Shown: positions 1 through 10,353 of the stretch, one piece after another | How the letters are laid out: each line of letters begins with the position of its first letter | How positions within the stretch are numbered: the stretch's first letter is position 1 | Origin: Lepiota brunneoincarnata | Lineage: Eukaryota; Basidiomycota; Agaricomycetes; Agaricales; Agaricaceae | NCBI GenBank assembly: GCA_023014365.1 | Contig: JAEBUN010000041.1 | Coordinates: 62,001 to 126,000 of the forward strand | Direction of reading: 5' to 3' | Length of the DNA: 64,000 bases | Translations under genes and position numbers: made by a program | The notes under the pieces: model-generated | Told to the model about the DNA's origin: nothing | The model's database searches: none | Seen by the model: only the letters and a program-made list of their open reading frames with translations

Positions 1-5
1 GCACC

Positions 6-1777
6 ATGCCAAGAGCTCAAAACAGTGATGACAAGCCACTCAACAAGGTGCCAGCCACCCCTCCCAAGACAACACCACCTCTAGAAGACACAAAAAACCC
101 TGAAAACAATGCTAAACAAGAGCACCCCCAACATATTCACAATCCTAGCCAAAAAGCACAGCAAATCCTTGAAGGAACAGCTGTAACTATGGCAGAAGAG
201 CTAGACTGGGAGGATGTGCATGCATTGGTAGCAGAAATGGAGGAAAGAGAGGCCCTAGAGCCAACTAGCTTGGCTGAGGCAAAGAGGCAAAAGGATTGGC
301 CATCATGGGAGCATGCTATTAAGGAGGAGTTAGAGACCCTCAAAGCTGCCAAAACATGGGAACTTGTAGATGCACCACCAGGAGTGAACCAAGTTAGTTC
401 AAAATGGGTTTTTTGAGCCAAGAAAGACACTGCTGGAAATGTGGTCTGTTACAAGGCCAGGCTCATGGCACAGGGGTTCTTGCAAGTACCAGGTGTTGAC
501 TATTTCAACATGTTTGCACCAGTAGCACATTTGGGGTCCATCTGGGCAGTACTGGCCATTGCAGCTGCAAAAGACATGGAGATCCATAAAATTGACATAA
601 AAGGTGCTTACCTAAATGGCCAGCTGGGCAAAAACAGGGTCATCTACATGACTCAACCCCCTGGATATCATGATCCCACTCACCACAACAAAATCTGCCA
701 TTTACAAAAAACACTATATGGACTCAAGCAATCTGGACGATGCTAGTACCAGAGGCTATGTGAAATATTAGTCAGCAAGCTAGGATTTACACGATGCAAA
801 GTAGACCAAAGTGTTTTCTACAAACAAAACCCCCCAAACCTGACTGTAATACTTGTGCATGTCGATGACTGCACACTTGCTGCTACTGCTATCGCTCTCA
901 TAGTTTGGACCAAATCAAGAATCTCCAATTTTGTGGAAATTACAGATCTTGGTGAGCTCCATTGGCTCTTGGGCATTGAAATCAAACAAGACTATGCAAA
1001 CAAAAAAATTTTTATGTCTCAGCACTCCTACATAGATGCCTTGCTACGAAAATTTGGACTCAATAATGCCAAGCCACTCAGCGGGCCAATGGACCCCTCC
1101 ACTTGCATCACCTTTGATGCCATAATTGCTCGTATGGCACATATCCCATATCAGGAAGCAGTCAGCACCCTGATGTATGCCGCCCTAGGCACCTGCCCCA
1201 ACATTGCATATGCAGTCCAACATCTATTGCATTTCTCACAAAACCCCAGAGAGGCACACTGGGATGCTGTAAAATGTGTTCTCTGATATTTAAAGGGTAC
1301 TTGCAACCTGTGGCTCACCTATGGAGTCAAAAACCAGAAGCTTACTAGATACAGCGATGCTGATGGAAACATGGTGGAGGACTGCCAAGCCATCTCCAGT
1401 TATGTGCTCATGATAAACAGAGGTGCCATCTCTTGGAGTGCAAAACAGCAAGAGATCATCACTTTGTCTACCATGCCACCAAAGAAATACTTTGGCTTCA
1501 CTCCCTTATCACACAGATCTTTGGCACCCAGCTGCCAGCCACCACTCTGTTATGCGACAACCAATCAGCAATTGCACTTGCAAAGGATCACCAATACCAT
1601 GCAAGGACAAAACATATAGACATACACTACCACTTTATCCAGTGGATTGTTGAGGAAGGAAAACTTAAATTAATTTACTACCCCACTGAGGACATGATTG
1701 TGGATGCTCTCACCAAGGCACTTCCCTTGCCCAAAGTCAAACACTTCACTCACAAGCTCAGCCTGTCCTCAGCTTGA
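6..1777 (+). pseudogene. copia-1: Ty1/copia pol relic (RT and RNase H)
   Basis: 3' part of a Ty1/copia polyprotein; the rest lies outside the window. In one frame one reads an acidic linker, then the RVT_2 reverse transcriptase: KWVF followed by a stop, YKARLMAQGF, IDIKGAYLNG, QPPGYHD, LYGLKQ, and the catalytic VHVDD at about 855-870. LGELHWLLGIEI follows, then RNase H motifs (SWSAKQQEIITLST, CDNQSAIALAKD, KHIDIHYHFI, DALTKALP). Three in-frame stops (414-416, 744-746, 1284-1286) and a frameshift near 1475 make it non-functional; the stops replace K/R, W and R codons and fit C-to-T or G-to-A decay. HVDD in place of YVDD is common in fungal copia elements and is not taken as damage. The element was inserted into gypsy-1. 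Confidence 0.93.
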
Positions 1778-1784
1778 GGGGGAG
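1776..1784 (+). other. Polypurine tract of copia-1
   Basis: The run GAGGGGGAG lies directly after the pol stop and directly before the LTR. It is the expected plus-strand primer of a copia element. Copia-2 has the matching GAGGGGAG at 16500-16507 on the other strand. Confidence 0.75.
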
Positions 1785-2051
1785 TATCAGATTTACACAA
1801 GCTTACAGACACATTGCCCTCCCATTTTTGGGCCCAGTAGAGTATATGGACCCACTGTTTTCCCTTATGCATTTGCAATTCTCACGCCATCTGTTTGGCA
1901 CTTGTTTGTTCACTGTTAGTTAGTATACTTATGATACTAAGTAGAGTCTGCTCTCCTGAGTACTCAAACATATGTTGAGTGACTGAGGTGAGCCTTCACA
2001 TCATATATGCCTTACACCCATGCTCATCAGATGTAGATACATATTCTGACA
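1785..2051 (+). repeat. 3' LTR of copia-1
   Basis: The LTR starts TATCAG directly after the polypurine tract and ends near TTCTGACA. At about 2052 the sequence changes abruptly to gypsy-1 pol, recognisable from the undisrupted version near 47925. Length is about 267 bp, close to the copia-2 LTR (about 284 bp), with which it shares GTGACTGAGGTGAGC. The exact right end is uncertain by a few bases because the junction is A-rich. The first dinucleotide is TA in both copies rather than TG. Confidence 0.7.
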
Positions 2052-3740
2052 AAAAGACCCATAGGAGTCTTGAATGCTGCTTTCTATTGATCACCATCTT
2101 TGATTCTGACATTATTGTATCCTAGGCAGACATTGAGCTTAGTAAAGTACTTAGCTCCTTTGAGTTTATCCATGATAGTGGAAATCATGGGAATTAGATA
2201 TGCATTTTTGACAGTATGATTGTTTAGATAATGATAGTCTTGGCAGGGTTGGAGGTCTCCTCCTTTCTTGGCAACAAAGAAGAAAGGTGATGCCATAGGG
2301 GATTTTGAGGGGCAGATATACCCTTTTTGGAGGTTTTCATCTATGAATTCTTTTAGCGCTTTTTCTTTGGCAGGTGCTACTTGATAAGGTTTCATCAATT
2401 TTGCTTCAAATGTCGGTTTTAGTTCAATTTTGTGATCAAATGTTCTTGATGGTGGGAATCATTCAGAAGCTTTCTTGTTGAATATTTTAGCCCATCAGGC
2501 AAACCTTCGAGAGATCTTGGGTGGTTCCTTGTTTGATTCCAGTTGTTTTCCTTTTTGGTTTGCCAATTTTGTTGGGTTGTGTTGCTCATTGTGGAGCATT
2601 GTGGTATGTGTAGCTTTGGCATTTACTTCTAATGGGGTTAGAAGCATTGGGTTCATTTCTTTTTCTAAAGAGAAGGTGTCAAGGTCAATGTTTGAAAGGT
2701 TGACATATTCTTCTGGGTTATCCTTGGGTTGAGAGGTTTTTCCAGCCATTATGTCCATGGCAATGGAGTTGAGTTTGACAGGTCATCACAGGGTTCTGAG
2801 GAGTTTGGAGAAGTCTTTGTGATCAATCTGGGGTTTCCAAGAGAATGTTTTGGTCTTCCAGTTGATGTCGGGGTTGTATTGTTCCAATAAGGGAAATCCA
2901 ATGATGAGATCCTTCTCACTGGTGTTTGTGATGTATGCTTCTAGCATGCAATCTCTTCCATCAATGATGGTTCTGATTTTGATATATTCATGGATCTTAC
3001 CATGTTGATTGTCAGTTCTGTCAATGTTGCTGAGAGGGATTGGTTGGTCTAGCCATTTGGTTTGATAACCATGTTGTTTAATTGTTATCAGAAGTCCCCT
3101 TAAACCCCCTTATCAGAAGCCTCACCAGAAGGAACTCTTATCAGAAGCACCCAAAGTATATAAATAGATAGAAGACCTGTCATCCTGAAACCATCAGAAG
3201 TACCATCAGAACAATCTATACTTAGATAGATAAGGATATGACTCACTTACCTGGGTCCAGATATATATAGTAGGAGCACAGCCACACATAGTAGTATATA
3301 AGGATACTGTACCATACCCTTGTATCCTTATCTTAGTGTTATAAAGTTCTTGCCTCCTATACCTCTTTGCCCTTAAACTGGCTGGACTATAGTGCTCTGT
3401 TGTCTCCAAGTCACACCTAGTAGGACAGGACCAAGTCTGTATAGACATCCTGCCACGAACACCATGCTACTCAAGAGCAAACCCCTAACCTGGGTAACAT
3501 TAATGACTTTGTGGGAGATAAAGTTCCCTTGAGCTCCTGAGTCTATCAGGGCGGTGATGGCCACAGGTTTTGATGTCCATTCACTCCAAATCTTGATGGG
3601 TAGGAAAAGGGATTGTTTATTTGGGGAAAGTCGTAATTGTACAGAGTTTATTGAGAAATTATCCTTCTGGGAGTGAGAGTATGTAATGTCCTTCTGAGTT
3701 CTGGAACATGCAGGGGCACATTGATTGACAGCATTCCTTT
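2052..3740 (-). pseudogene. gypsy-1: Ty3/gypsy protease and RT relic (family A)
   Basis: Minus-strand pol of a Ty3/gypsy element, truncated at copia-1. From high to low coordinate: protease with ALIDSGAQGNF (about 3525-3560, catalytic D intact), a solo LTR inserted just after ISHKV, the protease-RT linker (2420-3077), and the N-terminal half of RT (2084-2398: [52 protein letters not shown]). The YMDD half, RNase H and integrase are missing from the window. Several stops and frame changes are present. The family is the same as gypsy-2 and gypsy-3. Confidence 0.9.
3083..3499 (+). repeat. Solo LTR, family A, with TTAAT target duplication
   Basis: A 417-bp insertion beginning TGTTATCAGAAG and ending CTGGGTAACA, with TGTTA/TAACA inverted ends. 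It is flanked by the 5-bp duplication TTAAT (3078-3082 and 3500-3504). The empty site can be read in gypsy-3 near 48950. It interrupts the protease of gypsy-1, an element of the same family, so it arrived later and lost its interior by LTR-LTR recombination. It contains TATA-like runs and the palindrome-like GTCTGTATAGAC at 3435-3446. Confidence 0.93.
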
Positions 3741-5456
3741 TTAAAAATCCTGGAATGGATGCATCTCCAGATCCTTGGCTAGCACAGAGTGGAGTTCTTG
3801 TTGTAATTTGGGATTGAGTTTGTTGACCATTTGATGCATCTGAGATATGACTTCTGCAATGGCAAGGGAATACTTGCATTGTTGGGGTTTAAAGCCAGTG
3901 TTAGGCTTATTTCCTTGGAAAGGAGGATGATTTGGGTTTCTGGCTGGGCATGGCAGATTTGTATGCATCCCTGGGAAGCATCTAGTGGGTGGTGGGTGTG
4001 GGCATTTACTGACCCAATGGTTGTTTGCTCCACATCAGAAGCATTCTTGCTTTTGGTAAGCTTTCATTCATTGTTCTGTGACAATTGCATCTATCTCTAA
4101 CAGTTCTTGTGTGGGGTCTTCTTTGGTGTATCCCAGTTGTGGAATTTTGGGGTAAGGATCTTCATATCCTTCTTCTACTATGGCATGGTCTATCTCCATA
4201 GTGTGTGGGCCTTGTGGTGTGAAATGTGGGGTATTGCTTCTTTAGTAGAACTGTGTGTAGGGTATGTTGTTGTTTAGACAGCTTGGTCTTTAGTTAGATT
4301 GATACTGATTCCTTTAAGGGAATGTGTTTCTAGGAGTGCTGTATAAGGCATTGATGTGATGAAAGTTATCATCAAGTTTATTTGCTTGGGTATACCAAGT
4401 GGTGATGGTTGTTGGAGGATTTTCCAACTTGTCAATTTTCATAGCAATTTGTCGATTGATTGCTTTATGATATAGATTGATGAGGACATGATCTTCAGTG
4501 AGTCCGGACTGGCAGACAAGTTCTTTGAATTGTGCATTAAACTCAGTCATTGGTTTACCTGCTTGGTGCAGGGTTTGAAGTTTGGTGTGCATGTATATGT
4601 GTTCATCTGCTGAGGTAAAGTCAGTTCTGAGTCAGGCAGTGAAGTTGTCCCAAGTTTCCATAGCTATGGGTTGCTCTGCTTGGGTTTGGGCATTCCTCTC
4701 ATGTAGGTATTGTCTGGCCCATGCTCGGGCATCTCCTGATTGCATTGTCAAGAGGACAAATAGGGTCCTGGTGAGGTCGGTGTTGTAAGTAGTTGTGTTA
4801 GTGAGCACATAAACTTCGCATTGGAAGATCCAATCTTTGAATAATCTTCTGGTTCCATCAAAGGTGATGAGTTTGAGGAGTCCTAACTCCTTTGGGGTTT
4901 GTGTGGTGGCTATTTGTAATTGTCCAGGTGGTGGTGATGGTAGAAGTAGTGTGGGGGTGCTGGTAGGGTTAGGGGTTGTTTATTGGGTTCTGATTTATTA
5001 TTGTCTGTAATGTAGACATCTGAATCATTGTCTACTAGGATTTTTCCTTTGTTGAATTCAACAAAAGCTTTGTGTCTTGCAAGGAGGTTTTCTTCAGAAC
5101 CTGTGAGTTCTCTTGGTTGTTGTACTGCATGTTGCAGTCTATTGAGTTCCTGGGTAGTGAGTCTGTTTGTGATGATATCACATTTTTCTTGTTCTTTGTG
5201 TTGTCTTTCAGCTAATGCAGCAGAAACACTAGATGATGTTGGGATTCTTGTGATGATTTGGGTAGATGTTGATGCACATGGGGTAAGCAAATCAAATAGG
5301 GATGGAGGATAGAACAGTGATGGTGTTTGAATGGGTCACAGTGTAAGGTTTCTTCTTAGATCAGGGTTTTGTATTCCTGGTCCTGAAATTCTGCTTCTTG
5401 ATTTGGGAGGAGGGGGTGATGGAGTTTCTCAGCCTGAGAACTTCTTTGGAGGCATG
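3741..5456 (-). pseudogene. gypsy-1 gag relic
   Basis: Gag of the minus-strand family-A element. The start ATG (complement of 5454-5456) reads MPPKKFSG and then a stop; the reading frame resumes with a proline/serine-rich N-terminus. A segment at 4910-5290 contains AALAERQ, LQHAVQQPRELTGSEENLLARHK and DSDVYITDNN. The capsid-like part lies at 4314-4900 (FEDWIFQC, AWARQYLHERNAQTQA, KLQTLHQAGKPMTEFNAQF). The CCHC region is near 4000-4060, where the first Cys codons are damaged, and the tail ends PFQDF. Multiple stops make it a pseudogene. Gypsy-2 carries the better preserved CCHC. Confidence 0.85.
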
Positions 5457-5826
5457 GTGGCAATTGTCTAGTGATCAATTATCACTAGAAGAATGAAAAA
5501 TTGAGTGGCAATGATGGATATTCCTGAATACAGGTTCCACAATCTGACAACACAGCAGTGGCAAGGGCATGTGATGCATTTGAGTTCTAGGGTGATTATT
5601 CAGTAGGCAATAAGGGTGGCAGTGGAGGTAAAGACAAAGATGAGTAAGTAAGCCAGGTCTTCTGGCAGGGAGAGGTTGAGAGACATAGCAATGGCTATAC
5701 AGAGGGGCGGTTTTCTTTCACACATTATTTTGAATGCCCAGAGTACTTCAATGTGTTCAGTACATTGGCAGAGCAGAGCAGAATAGAGGGTGAGCAAGAG
5801 ATAAGCAGCAGAGTATCTTAGTGTTT
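5457..5826 (-). other. gypsy-1 leader between 5' LTR and gag
   Basis: About 370 bp of untranslated leader, reading away from the LTR as AAACACTAAGATACTCTGC. The matching leader of gypsy-2 is 6920-7290 and of gypsy-3 is 51809-52178. I could not match the first bases after the LTR to a known tRNA primer site. Confidence 0.7.
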
Positions 5827-6220
5827 TGTTACCTGGGTGAGGGGTTTGCTCTTGAGTAGCATGGCATTTGAGGCAAGATGTCTATACAGACTTGGTCTTG
5901 TCCTACTAGGTGTGACTTAGAGATGATGGAGTACTATAGACCAGCTGGTTTAAGGGTAAAGAGGTATAGCAGGCAAGAACTGTATAACACTAAGATAAGG
6001 ATACATGGTAATGTACTGTATCCTTATATAATACTAAGTGTGGCTATGCTCCTACTATAATTGGGTGGACCCAAGTAACTATGAGTCAGAGATAAGAAAC
6101 AACAAGGCATAGGTTAAATATAGTCCTTCTGATGTACACTACTGATTGTTTCATAGTGATATTTGACATGGGAGTGTAAACTAAACATAACTGTCCTTCT
6201 GATGTGGAATTCTGATAACA
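5827..6220 (-). repeat. 5' LTR of gypsy-1 (family A)
   Basis: 394 bp, reversed: on the plus strand it begins TGTTACCTGGGT and ends TCTGATAACA. It lies directly upstream of the gypsy-1 leader. The outer flank at 6221 is a G-family LTR remnant into which gypsy-1 inserted. The partner LTR and second target duplication would lie left of the window. Confidence 0.9.
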
Positions 6221-6372
6221 AAGGCTGGGAATTGGATTTCCAAACACAAAGGGACTGGGGATTGCATTTCCAAGTGCAGGGAGGTTGGGAGTTAGATTTC
6301 CAAATGTAGGGAGTCCAGGGATCAGAATTCTGAATCTGCAGTTGTGTGCAATAACCCAGAGTTCCCCTTACA
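6221..6372 (+). repeat. Truncated G-family LTR (copy G3)
   Basis: Only the 3' part remains. It contains GATTTCC-bearing repeats of about 28-30 bp (GGATTTCCAAA, GCATTTCCAAG, AGATTTCCAAA) and ends CCCAGAGTTCCCCTTACA. The same terminal sequence ends G2 at 19445 and, reversed, starts G1 at 20482. Its left side was removed or displaced by gypsy-1. Confidence 0.75.
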
Positions 6373-6473
6373 GGAGGGGATTGTAGAGAGATATATTTAG
6401 TTTAACAAAAGTAGCTGAATGTATTCTCCCACATATAGAAAATTGGTTGGTCTCTCACTTGGGATGTGTGTTT
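6373..6473. other. Spacer between G3 and the copia-2 LTR
   Basis: About 100 bp of A/T-rich sequence without coding potential or recognised repeat. It is the old flank into which copia-2 inserted. Confidence 0.4.
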
Positions 6474-6539
6474 TGTAAGGATATATGTCTGCAAACATAA
6501 GCTCAGCATAAGTATAGTAGGGATAGGCATAAGTGCTCA
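6474..6539 (-). repeat. Distal piece of copia-2 3' LTR
   Basis: This begins TGTAAGGATATATGTCTGC on the plus strand and continues, after removal of gypsy-2, at 16282. Together the two pieces give about 284 bp, matching the copia-1 LTR in length and in the motif around GACTGAGGTGAGC. The last five bases, GCTCA, are the left target duplication of gypsy-2. Confidence 0.7.
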
Positions 6540-6919
6540 TGTTATCAGAATCTACATCAGAAGGATGGTTATTTTTAGTTAGAATTCCCATGTCATATGT
6601 CACTCTGAAACGATCAGTAGTGCACATTAGAAGGACTATATTTAACTCTCTTATCTCTGACTCATTAGTTACTCAGGTCCAAACATTTATAGTAGGAGCA
6701 TAGCCATACCTAGCAGTACATCAGGATACAGTATATTACCATGTATCCTTATCTTAGTGTTATAAAGTTCTTGCCTCCTATACCTCTTTGTCATAATCAG
6801 CTGGACTTATAGTGCTCCATTGTCTCCAAGTCACACCCAGTAGGACAAGACCAAGTCTGTACAGACATCTTGCCTTGAACACCATGCTACTCAAGAGCAA
6901 ACCCCTAACTTGGGTTACA
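6540..6919 (+). repeat. 5' LTR of gypsy-2
   Basis: 380 bp from TGTTATCAGAATC to TTGGGTTACA. It contains the palindrome GTCTGTACAGAC at 6855-6866 and TATAGTAGGAGC. It is very similar to the 3' LTR at 15906-16276, with scattered transitions and a small indel near 6585, which indicates an old insertion. Confidence 0.92.
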
Positions 6920-7290
6920 AAGCACTAAGATACTCTGCTGCTTATCTCTTGCTCGCCCTCTACTCTGCTCTGCTCTGCCAATGTACTGAATGCATTGAGG
7001 TACTCTGGTCATCCAAAACAATGTGCAAAAGAAAACTGCCCCTCTGTATAGCCATTGCTACATCCCTGAACCTCTCCCTACCAGAAGACCTGGCTTACCT
7101 ACTCATCTTCATCTTTACCTCCACTGCTACCCTCATTGCCTACCAAATAATTACCCTAGAACTCAAATACATCATGTGCCCCTGTTACTGTTGTGTCATC
7201 AGATTGTGGAACCTATACTCTGGGATATCCATCATCACCACCTAATTTTTCATCCTTCTAGTGATAATCAACTGCTAGACAATCACCACC
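6920..7290 (+). other. gypsy-2 leader between LTR and gag
   Basis: About 370 bp of untranslated leader homologous to 5457-5826 (reversed). ORFs in this stretch are not conserved in frame with the other two family-A leaders and are not called. Confidence 0.6.
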
Positions 7291-7551
7291 ATGCCTTCCA
7301 AGAAGTTCTCAGCTTGAGGAACTCCATCACCACCTCCTCCCAAATCAAGAAACAGAATCTCAGGACCAGGAATCCAGAACCCTGATCCAAGAAGAAATCC
7401 TATACCTACTCAAACACCATCGCTGTTCTACCCCCCATCCCCATTCAATTCATCTGCTCCACATGCATCAACATCATCAAGTGTTTCAGCTACATTAGCT
7501 GAAAGACAAAAACAACATGAAGAACAAGAACTACAAGAGCTTCTAGAATGG

Positions 7552-8844
7552 TGAAAAGGTGGAAATGTTTGTGGATTTTAATATAGATAGAGGGCTTGTT
7601 TCCACTAAGCTTAGCTGAAATTTGATAAGCTTAAGCTTATACAAGTGGTATGAGATAGATAATGAACAGTTTCATCTTTTGGGGTGTTCTGGGGGTGTGT
7701 TCTGACAGCAAAATTCAAGAGAGTAGTGTTTTAGAGGTTAATGAACAGCTGTTGAAGTTATCTTAGCTATATAGTGCAACAATGAAAGGACAATCCCTGT
7801 CAATTCAAAGCGCAGGGTTTCTAGTCTCTGGTCTCTGGTCTCTGAACTCTGTTCTCTGTCTCTGTCTCTAGCACTCTGGAACTCTAAACTCTGTTCTCTG
7901 TTCTCTGTCTCTGTCTCTGGGTTGGTCAATGACTGAAGAAATCACACTTAAATATGCACACTAAATAGTCCTCTGAAACCATTCTTGATCATGGCTTGCA
8001 GACTTGCATGTGGAAGCAGGGGTGAGACCTCTTGCTTCTCCACAAACAAGTGCAACCATATTTATATTGTTTAGATACATATGAGAGATAGTAAATATGA
8101 AATAGAAAACAATAAGCTTAATTGTTACAGGTACTGCAGAATATTTTGGAAGGTTTGGCAGCATTTCTACCTTGCCCTGGGTTATGGGTTTTTCGCTGAT
8201 TGACAAATGGCAATCCAGCCAGATGTGTTCCATGCTTGTCTGCATTATTTTGCATCCACACAAGTATGTTAAGCCTCCAGATCAATTATGATCAGAATGT
8301 ATAGTGGATGGACAATCCCTTGATCCATTGTAATTATTCTCAGTTAAGCAGTATGCCAAGGTGCTAGGACCCACAAAGCACTTGTTAATTATGAGTCTTT
8401 GATATTTCTAGGGTTTTGGGCATCAGGTGTCACCTCCCAAACATTGGACATTCCATTCTGTGGTCTGGTCATCATTATTGGGCTTGTTATAGGTGTGATA
8501 CACCTGTGACAGCTGCTATGTACATTCTTTGGGTTCAAATGAATCTGAGTTCATCAGAAAACTGCTCATAAGGTCCCTTGATGTGACCAGAGTATACATG
8601 ATAGGCTATGTAGAGTCCTGAATTCCTCCGGAGAGTGTTTTGATAGCTTGGTTCACTAAGCTTAGTGATAATGAACTGGTTTGAACACTTCTGAGGCTCA
8701 AATATCCTCAATTTGGTCAAACTGGCTACTATGGGATATAGTACCAATCCTCTATAGAGTTCTTTAATGATATAGCCAATGATTCTATGTAGAGAATTGT
8801 TCCAGAGTATGGAATTCATGTATAGGTGTGAAATTAGCATATCA
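7552..8844 (+). repeat. Family-C insertion, 1.3 kb, TG...CA ends, ATGG duplication
   Basis: A 1293-bp block that interrupts gypsy-2 gag. It starts TGAAAAGGTGG, ends GCATATCA, and is flanked by ATGG (7548-7551 and 8845-8848). The second copy, at 49998-51634 in reverse, lands at a different gag position with flanks ACGT/ATGT, so both ends are defined independently. It contains a GTCTCT-rich stretch (about 7828-7920). Short ORFs such as 7961-8263 (-) are not convincing genes. TG/CA ends with a short duplication suggest a long solo LTR; a non-autonomous element of another class is not excluded. Confidence 0.8.
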
Positions 8845-9565
8845 ATGGGAAGAAAGAGAATGCATAGAAGCTGAAGAATACCATGCAAAAGCATATTCCC
8901 TAAACAACTACAAACTGGCTAGACTGGAATATGTTCTCAAACAACCTAGAGAACTTACCAAATCAGAAGAAGATTTACTTACATGCCACAAATTCACAGT
9001 AAATCAAGGAAGAACCCCACCAGTAGACAACAACTCAGATGTCTACATCACAGACAACAATGAATCAGAATCTGATCCACAACCACCTGCACTACCTGCA
9101 CCAACACAACCCTTAGCCCTACTGGTACCACCCGTACAACTACTGCAACCTCCAGCACCAGCACCAGCATCACCTCCTGGACAAATACAGATAGCTGCAC
9201 AAACCCCAAAAGAATTAGGACTCCTTAAACCCATCACCTTTGATGGAACCAGAAGATTGTTTGAAGATTGGATCTTCCAATGTAATCAGGAGATGCCCAA
9301 GCCTGGGCCAGACAGTACCTTCACAAAAGGAATGCCCTAACACAAGCAGGACAACCCTTGGCTATGGAGTCATGGGATAACTTTACAACCTGCTTAAGGA
9401 CTGACTTCACCCCAGTGGATGAACAAGCTTACACCCACACAAGACTCCAAACCCTGCACCAAGCAGGCAAACCAATGACCAAATTCAATGCCCAATTCAA
9501 AGAACTTGTCTGATAATCTGGACTCACAGAAAATTAAGCTCTCATCAATCTATATCAAAAAGCAA

Positions 9566-9650
9566 TCAAGCTAATTTAGGATATTTCGTTTCTAAATCTA
9601 AAAATGTAATTAATTTATCTCCAAAGATTGCAAAGGTATTGTTGCATCAC
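9566..9650. repeat. Small A/T-rich insertion in gypsy-2 gag
   Basis: Compared with gypsy-1, where the frame runs straight through KAINRQIAMKID, gypsy-2 has roughly 80 extra A/T-rich bases between AAAGCAATCAA and AATGAAGATAG. No clear inverted ends or duplication were seen. It could be a MITE scrap or filler. Confidence 0.5.
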
Positions 9651-10353
9651 AATGAAGATAGATGAATCTGAGAACACCCCAACAACCATTGCTGATTGGT
9701 ACACACAAGCCAATAAGCTTGATGATAACTTCTGCCAAATCAACACTCTATATGGCACCCCTAGAAACATGTTCCCCCAAAGGAATTAGTATCAACCAAA
9801 TCACAGACCAAGTCACCCCAACAACAATGTGCCATATGCACAATTTTACTAAAGGAGCAATACTCCCAAATTCACACCATGTGACCCCCACACTATGGAA
9901 ATAGACCATGCATTGATGGAAGAGGGATACAAGGATCCTTACCCCAAAATACCACAACCAGAGTACACTGAAGAAGATATTGTTCAAGAACCATTGGAAC
10001 TAGATGCAGTTGTCACTGGACAATAGATGAAAGCCTATCAGAAGCAAGAATGCTTCCAATGTGGAGCAAACAACCATTGGGTTAGTAAATGCCCACATCT
10101 GCCACCCACCAGATGCTTCCCAGGAATGCATACCAATCCACCATGCCCAGCCAGAAACCCAAATTGTCCCTCTTTCCAAGGAAATAAGCCTAACCTTGGC
10201 TTCAAACCCAAACAATGCAAGTACTCCCTTGCTGGTGCAGAAGTCACATCCCAAATACATCAAATGGTTGATGAACTTGACCTTGAACTACAACAAGAAC
10301 TCCACTCCATGCTAGCCAAGGATCTGAGGATGTGTCCATTCCAGGATTTTTAA

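Larger units (their letters stand above)
7291..10353 (+). pseudogene. gypsy-2 gag relic with CCHC knuckle
   Basis: ATG at 7291 (MPSKKFSA, then a stop). The N-terminal part runs to 7551 and resumes after the family-C insertion at 8849 (EERECIEAEEYHAKAY, QPRELTKSEEDLLTCHK, DSDVYITDNNESE). A proline-rich linker (9070-9180) follows, then the capsid-like TPKELGLLKPITFDGTRRL and FEDWIFQ. About 75 bp are deleted just after that, relative to gypsy-1. The C-terminus (10027-10353) holds a perfect C-X2-C-X4-H-X4-C knuckle, CFQCGANNHWVSKC, and ends PFQDF. An A/T-rich insertion of about 80 bp interrupts it near 9566-9650. Gag would bind genomic RNA and form the particle. Confidence 0.88.

Noticed and set aside
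860..875. Mutated copia catalytic motif (HVDD for YVDD)
   Set aside because: VHVDD is frequent in fungal copia reverse transcriptases; the real damage is the in-frame stops elsewhere.
7961..8263. 100-aa minus-strand ORF inside family C
   Set aside because: No recognised motif, and the matching segment of the second C copy does not keep the full frame.
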